A stretch of 64,000 nt of DNA from NCBI GenBank assembly GCA_037367355.1, contig CM074695.1, positions 3,100,001 to 3,164,000 of the forward strand, written 5' to 3'. The position numbers were made by a program, and so were the translations under genes. Of this stretch, positions 58,635-64,000 are shown piece after piece; within the stretch, counting starts at the first letter, position 1; each line of letters begins with the position of its first letter. The DNA is from Neoscytalidium dimidiatum. Taxonomy: Eukaryota; Ascomycota; Dothideomycetes; Botryosphaeriales; Botryosphaeriaceae. The notes beneath the pieces are model-generated. The model did not search any database and was not told the origin of the DNA. It worked only from the letters and a program-made list of their open reading frames with translations.

Positions 58635-58880
58635 TGAGTGCGTATGTGGTTGGTGGGAGTCGTGGCGCAGCGTGAACTTTTTGGTCGTCGCCAGAGATGC
58701 GGCTGCGAACCACCGAGCGCCGCCGCCGGCGGGATGATTTTCGCCGGCGGAGCTCCCGCACCTCTTCATCCTTCACGCTTGCTCCCCCCGCTGCCGACTC
58801 CTGTACTGCTGTATCGAATTCCATGGTAACGATATAGGGATTTGTCAACTATCCAGCAATACTCAAGGTCAGCTGGCACG
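58635..58880. promoter_or_regulatory. short shared divergent promoter
   Basis: Only 246 bases separate the starts of bL31m (minus) and the flavin-reductase-like gene (plus), so the two probably share a promoter. I see no specific motif. Confidence 0.55.
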
Positions 58881-60101
58881 ATGTTGGCAACAAGTGTTGA
58901 GAGACGCTTTTACCAGGCCTTTTTCCGCTGGAACAGTATGCGTCAACGCGACCCTCAAATACCGCCATTGGCGCAACTAATCTTGCTCTTAGATGCCTTA
59001 AAGTCTTCGAAACACCCCGCTCACTATATTCGCCGTCCATTTTCGTTGTCAATCTCGAGAAGAACAGACGACGACAAGCCCTCTTCGCCCGACGGAACCG
59101 ACCTTTTCATCAGAGTTGAGGATCCACCTCTAGCTTCGTTCCGAGGCGGCAACGTAGAGACACCCGAGAGCGCATCGGTGGATGAAGATGCTCCTCCCGA
59201 AGGATCCCGTAATGTCTCAGAGGAATTACATCGGGGCCTGCGATTGAAGACCCTCGTCCGCAATGTCTTCTGTTCTGTAGCGCACCCTGTCGCGGTTGTC
59301 ACGGCGCTGGCTGAAGGCGAGGAGGGCGGCAGCGACGAAGACGCCGCGTTCAGCGGAACGTCAATCACGAACGCCTTCGAAGAGGCGCTAGACCGGTTGC
59401 GCGCCATGACCGTCTCGTCGCTCAACACGGTTTCGCTCGACCCAGAGCCAATCATCAGCTTCAACATCCGCACGCCCTCGTCGACCTGGGATGCGATCCA
59501 GGCGAATCCACGCTTCCGCGTGCACTTGCTACGATCCACTGAGCGCGCGCGCGAGATAGCGCTGTCATTCGCGAGAGGAGAAACACGCGCGGGCTTCATC
59601 CGTCAAATGGCGATGGGCATGTCAGTCAACCTCAACCGGCCCGGCGGCGTGTTCCGGCTGAACTCGAAGGGGACCGAGTGGAACGTCCTGGAGGGGAACG
59701 TCGACCCCAATCCAGCGCCCTTCCTCAAGACCAAGGCCGTGGCTTGCTGCCTGCTATGCCGCCTGCTCCCAGAGAAGTGCGTGCAGGTCAACGACCACGT
59801 CATCGTCGTCGCCGGCGTTGAGCAGGTGCTCAACGTGCGCCCCAGCTTCTGGGCCACGCCCAAAAAGCCACGCACCCCGACTTTGAGCTACTTCAATCAT
59901 GAGTTTGTGCGGGTGGATCGCCCGGTGACGGCGACTCATATGTCAGATCCGAGAAGTACGTCTGTTGTCTATCCGGTCGAGCCCAATTATCAAGACGGCA
60001 AGAATGGGGGAAATAATCAAGGAAGTTCTGGCGTCCAGAACGTACTAAGACTTGTGAAATCAACGCGCAAGGCACCCAAAATCAGAAACATTGAGGTATA
60101 A
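58881..60101 (+). CDS. flavin-reductase-like FMN-binding domain protein
   Basis: Intron-free, 406 residues. The start at 58881 gives MLATSVERRFYQAFFRWNSM, Arg-rich and amphipathic, suitable as a mitochondrial presequence. After an acidic, disordered segment (residues ~65-125) the flavin-reductase-like split-barrel domain begins: LKTLVRNVFCSVAHPVAVVT, AMTVSSLNTVSLDPEPIISF, NIRTPSSTWDAI, FRVHLLRSTERAREIALSFA. The later part includes CVQVNDHVIVVAGVEQVLN, the family's usual GDHxIxxGxV region. A loop of about 90 residues separates the two halves, longer than in bacterial enzymes. Fungal proteins of this type are mostly uncharacterised oxidoreductases. The mitochondrial reading is inference, supported only by the presequence and by pairing with a mitoribosomal gene. 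Confidence 0.8.
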   Translation: MLATSVERRFYQAFFRWNSMRQRDPQIPPLAQLILLLDALKSSKHPAHYIRRPFSLSISRRTDDDKPSSPDGTDLFIRVEDPPLASFRGGNVETPESASVDEDAPPEGSRNVSEELHRGLRLKTLVRNVFCSVAHPVAVVTALAEGEEGGSDEDAAFSGTSITNAFEEALDRLRAMTVSSLNTVSLDPEPIISFNIRTPSSTWDAIQANPRFRVHLLRSTERAREIALSFARGETRAGFIRQMAMGMSVNLNRPGGVFRLNSKGTEWNVLEGNVDPNPAPFLKTKAVACCLLCRLLPEKCVQVNDHVIVVAGVEQVLNVRPSFWATPKKPRTPTLSYFNHEFVRVDRPVTATHMSDPRSTSVVYPVEPNYQDGKNGGNNQGSSGVQNVLRLVKSTRKAPKIRNIEV

Positions 60102-60510
60102 GACGTGGTCAGCCAGGACTATATGCGCAAAATACTACTATGCTTCGTGGAAGGCTTTGGTGCTTTTTTTTTCTTTTGGTTTTATGAGGCAAGTGAAAGA
60201 CTTGGGAAGCATTGACCTATTGCGGCTCAGATGGAGCCGCGTCTCCCCCTTGGTTATAGCTGTACCATATCACACGCGTTACCCTTCAATTATATTTCAC
60301 TTTGGCAGGTGAACAAGACGTTTACTCAAGAATATAGCAACTACACATCGTCAACTACTTCCCTAATTGTGACAACACCGTGGGTATTCGAATTGCATCG
60401 TCCTATTCGCCGTAAATGTTCCCTATGCTTTCCAAAGGAAACTCCGCCCAATGCACCTGTGTCCCTTTCATCCAAGTTCAATCCACTCAATCCAATACAT
60501 CTTTAGGCTC
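60102..60510. other. convergent intergenic region
   Basis: 409 bases between the flavin-reductase-like gene and the end of MED11. It includes a T run near 60164. No gene seen. Confidence 0.4.
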
Positions 60511-61079
60511 CTACTCCATATCCACATCCTCGCCCACAGCCTTCCTCCTCTCCTCCAACCTTCTCCTCGCCTCTGCGACAAGCTCTCCTGCCTTGCCGAC
60601 GCCCACGTCCCTCGTCCTGGCGTTCAACCAGCCCACATCCAGCTCTCCCAACCCGCCATTCTTGACCTCCGCGCCGCCCTGCGCCTGCTCTACCTTCTCC
60701 ACCTTCGCCGGTATCACACCCGCCGCCTCCAGCGCTTCTATCTCGCGCACCAAGTTTTCTTGGATCTGGCGGACGATGGTGAAGTATGTCTGCGTGTGTG
60801 CCTGATACGCTTGTTTGCGGGCCTCGAGAGGGTCGGAGGATGTAGACGCGGTGTCGGGGGGAAGAGGCCGGTTGGTAAGAACGTTGATAGCGTTGCTGGC
60901 GGCGGTGAGGAGTTTCGGTACGTCCTGGATTACCGGGGGGACTTGTCAGTGGAGCACTGTTGGATGCGCTGGCTGGATCACAAAGTTCATTTTCTCAGCG
61001 GCTGGCGAACCTCTTTGATTTTGCTGAGCTCTTGGATGTGCTCAGCGGCGATGTCGTTGCTGTTAGTGGAGGTAGACAT
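60511..61079 (-). CDS. MED11: Mediator subunit 11
   Basis: MED11 is a small head-module subunit that pairs with MED22 and helps bring TFIIH and RNA polymerase II to promoters. Exons on the minus strand are 61079-61011 and 60924-60511, total 160 residues. The 86-base phase 0 intron joins IQELSKIKE to DVPKLLTAASNAINVLTN, giving the conserved N-terminal helix pair. Then come YQAHTQTYFTIVRQIQENLV and REIEALEAAGVIP, the family's second helical hairpin. The C-terminal region is charged (VAEARRRLEERRKAV) and ends DVDME. The same frame is open upstream to 61496, but conserved similarity starts at MSTSTNSND, so I start there. Divergent to TAF5, so two transcription-machinery genes share an upstream region. 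Confidence 0.85.
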
Positions 61080-61790
61080 TGCGGGTGGAGCTGGAGGGTC
61101 GCGGCAGAAATCTACGAGACGGTCGCGGAGGCTGAGAATACTTTGGAGTGCAGCGAATCGTCCTGCTTCGACTGCGGTGGAAGGGCTCTGATCGACAGGG
61201 TGATCGGCGGGAAGACCACGAGTTATGTTCCTGAGCCTCTCACGAAAGCGAAAGAGATTGTTGGATTTCGCAGCGCCGCGTGTCTCTTCAGTGGAAAGCG
61301 TGGATATGTGCGGGTGCGATATCGCTGGATGTGATGAGGCTGTGGTTCCGTCGGTTAATTGGTCGCAATGACGAGCGTTGGAGTGGTCGACTTGGGCAAG
61401 TGAGCTTCCACCGGCGGACGAAGAGGATGAGACGCCGATCGGAGCGGTCGGCTTGGTCAACGAAGGTGGAGGATCTACGGCCGGGATGGCTTGCATAAGC
61501 GAACGGCGGCGACCAGAAAGCAGGCCGCGCGCTAAATCTTATTCGGACTGCCAGCCTCTCAGGCCTTTGCGCGTCGCGAACGTGTGAGACTTTGCATCAG
61601 GGCACTCACCTCCGCCCGTCTTCACCGTCCCGCATCCCCGCCATCATTTCCCGAAATCGACTTCTATGCCTGATTAGCGGCGCTGGTCCCGTGTCCTCTG
61701 TCTGAAGTGGAGAGCAACCCCTGCGAAACGCGTGACGCCCGAGCGTACAACTCCCGTCGGTTGTAAATCTCGAGTCGATCGGCCGTAACG
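61080..61790. promoter_or_regulatory. shared divergent promoter of MED11 and TAF5
   Basis: 711 bases between the two start codons. Part of it may be MED11 5' untranslated region. No motif I can name with confidence. Confidence 0.5.
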
Positions 61791-64000
61791 ATGTCTGGCC
61801 CTCAGCCTGGTGGTGGACCTGTGCACTCGCGTGGTGTGAGTGTGAGTAACGGTCCTCCAAGCGCGGGAATGGCAGGTCCGTCGCAGCAAATGCCGCCTCA
61901 AGGTGGTGTGCCGCCAGTGGGAGGCGCGCCCGGCGGTACTGCCCAATCATCACAAAATCTCAACCATATTGTGGGTATCCCAAGCTTTTCATTCTACAGG
62001 TGTCTTTTCTTCTCCCTTCGTCATCTTGTTGCCTGCTCTCTCAAAATGCTGCGAAAATGGCTTGGTATCGACTATCGTGGTTGGGATACTCCTGGAATCC
62101 GGAAAGCGTCTTGAATATCTCAAGCTCGGCTATCAAGAACGTGTCAACTGGATTGCCACCGTTTCCGGGACTATTTCAAGCTTGAAACGACATAAGGTTC
62201 AGGGATCTTTCCGAACGGATGAAGCCGTACCTGGAAGAGCGAGAGTGTCTGCCATCTGCGATGTCATTCACTCTTTGCGAAATTGTCACTCACCATCATG
62301 TGGACCGAGCATTAAGTAATCAGCCAATAGCTGCTGAAATTAGGGTGGTGTCGACTCGTTGCTGCCATTTCCAGCAACTCAGCAGCCTTTCCAACGCACC
62401 GCACTCTGCCGTTTTGGAAAGCGCTGAGGATCTTCTACTCTCCGCTCCCAGTTTTCCACCAGACAATTTCAGGTCAAACCCGAGTCGCTAGAGATCTGGC
62501 CTTCTCCCAATTTCTCTACTTCACTTTTCGCCAACGAAACTGTGTTTGCAGCACAGAGCGTTTTCGCCACAGCCCATCCGGCTTCCCTACTGGGAGAAAC
62601 GCTTAGAACGCCCTGCGTCATTGCTTCAATTCTTTCTTTATCCCAACCACGATGTCAACCCGGTCAAACAGTTTGCCTTTGAACGAAAATGGCAAACTCG
62701 TTCGGTCTACCATAGGCCAAGTTTGCATTGCACTTGTTCAACGCATAGATCCTCAGCTAACATCGCCCTCTAGGTCCTAGAATATCTCAACAAGAAAGGC
62801 TACAATCGCACAGAGGCTATGCTTCGTAAGGAGTCTGCCAATCAGGATGCTGATGGCCGCCCCATTGTTACGCGGGCTGAAGACCGTGGAGGCGGACAGT
62901 ACGAAAAGGCTTTTGGTAAGGATTCATTCCTCTGCTATCCCATGCCAAATATGTCCACGGAGCGTATTGGCAAGCTTTGACGACACATCACGAATTCACA
63001 CATCGATTGATGCTTATCACTAACATACGAACAGAACTTCTGCGAGCATGGATCGAAGATAACCTTGAGCTTTACAAGGTTGAGCTTCGGCGATTGCTCT
63101 GGCCGATATTCGTCTACTCCTACCTAGAGATGCACAAGGAGTTCTACCAACGAGATGCCACCGCATTCTTCAACAGATACAAGGACTCTTTCGTCCAGGA
63201 GCATGACCAAGATATCCGCCAGCTCTCCACGATCAGCCTCCCAGAGCACGTTGCAGACAGTCATATCGCCAATATCTACCGAGGAAACAAGTACCGCTTG
63301 ACACTTAGCAACATGGCGTTCAACAGCCTGATTCAGTATCTCGAGTCGAAGGAAAGAGAGGGAGGCTCGGTCATCATCAGCCTGATGAATAAATTCATGA
63401 ATATTATCACCCAAGATCGAACCGCGACGGGCAACGAGAGAAGTCTTGCCGCCATGATTGCTCGTGGTAGTGTGGAGGAAGACATGCCCGCTGAGGATGA
63501 GGGAATCCCTGGTCATAACCCTGGCTCAGCCAACACTGACCGAAACGCGCCGCCTGTCCTTGCGAAGCTTCAGTTGGGACCTCTACCCATGGAACCCGAG
63601 CTGATGGAGGACGTAAGGGCGGAGCTTCAAGAGGAGGACAGCAAGAACCCCCCAAAGCCTGGCCAGAATTCCCTCCTCGACGAATTCGAACAACGGATCA
63701 AACGCGAGTCGACAGAAGAAGCACCGACTAGAGAGACTGTCCCACTACCGCCATCTCTGGCGCGCGATGTGTTGATGGAGGTACAAAAAGTGAAAGAGAA
63801 CCGGGACAGATTTAAGATCGAAGGTCGTACTGGAGGCGTTGGTCCTGGCGTGAGCGTTTGCATGTTCACATTCCACAACACCTTCGACAGGTAAGCCTTG
63901 CATCGATTTTCGCAGTGCGTAGACTGATGGAATATTCAGCATCAACTGCCTTGACTTCTCTGGCGATAACGAATTCGTCGCAGCGGGAATGCAAGAGTCC
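61791..64000 (+). CDS. TAF5: TFIID/SAGA subunit TAF5, 5' part (runs off window)
   Basis: TAF5 is a scaffold subunit of TFIID and SAGA. Exons are 61791-61970, 62774-62915, 63035-63890 and 63940 to beyond the window end. The first exon encodes a Gly/Pro/Ser-rich N-terminus. Exon 2 supplies the LisH motif (VLEYLNKKGYNRTEAMLRKE). Exon 3 encodes the TAF5 N-terminal domain 2 (LYKVELRRLLWPIFVYSYLE, FFNRYKDSFVQEHDQDIRQL, NKYRLTLSNMAFNSLIQYLE) and a long linker. Exon 4 starts the WD40 propeller (INCLDFSGDNEFVAAGMQES). Junction phases are 0, 1 and 2 and all agree. Intron 1 is 803 bases, more than ten times the local norm. The C-terminal WD40 repeats lie outside the window. Confidence 0.93.

Noticed and set aside
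61080..61496. N-terminal extension of MED11 to an ATG at 61496
   Set aside because: MED11 similarity begins at 61079; the extension is Ser/Pro-rich without conservation and would fill most of the promoter shared with TAF5.

Overview
The window reads as a nuclear chromosome segment of a filamentous ascomycete (Pezizomycotina). The reasons are short GT-AG introns of about 50-60 bases with CTAAC/CTGAC-like branch sites, fungal families such as the Pth11-like rhodopsin-fold receptors, a CaaX-bearing Skt5/Chs4-type chitin synthase activator and an Sro7 homologue, and many coding trinucleotide microsatellites. A dothideomycete is my best guess, but the sequence alone does not prove it. All exon models below were built by eye from splice signals, reading phase and family similarity.

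Left block (0.5-6.8 kb): NMD3 (60S export adaptor), a seven-helix rhodopsin-like membrane protein, and PEX12 (peroxisomal RING peroxin), whose frame breaks at a (TCC)15 tract. Next comes a pair of minus-strand paralogues (7.2-12.4 kb), unrecognised proteins of about 645 residues with matching intron positions and phases.

The 12.4-33 kb stretch is gene-poor and looks lineage-specific. It holds a secreted protein with an acidic tail, a decayed rhodopsin-like pseudogene, three tandem copies of a small single-pass membrane protein family I do not recognise (19.65-25.1 kb), an F-box protein, a type I membrane protein with a microsatellite-encoded Ser stalk, and an unknown protein ending in 32 glutamates. 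The small membrane family is the best candidate for something undescribed.

Right block (33.8-64 kb): Skt5/Chs4-like activator, ASF1 histone chaperone, Sro7/tomosyn-type exocytosis regulator and a pepsin-like secreted protease. A 5 kb tract follows with a decayed repeat-bearing reading frame and one or two poorly resolved genes. After it come an SDR-type NAD(P)-binding protein and a dense housekeeping run: AMSH/Sst2 deubiquitinase, mtTFB-like protein, mitochondrial ribosomal protein bL31m, flavin-reductase-like protein, MED11 and the 5' part of TAF5, which runs off the window. In this run the genes form three divergent pairs sharing short promoters (55.33-55.79, 58.63-58.88 and 61.08-61.79 kb).

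Functionally the housekeeping genes cover ribosome export, peroxisome import, wall synthesis, chromatin and transcription, polarised secretion, endosomal deubiquitination and mitochondrial gene expression. They do not form one pathway. I see no biosynthetic cluster, no intact transposon and no convincing tRNA gene.
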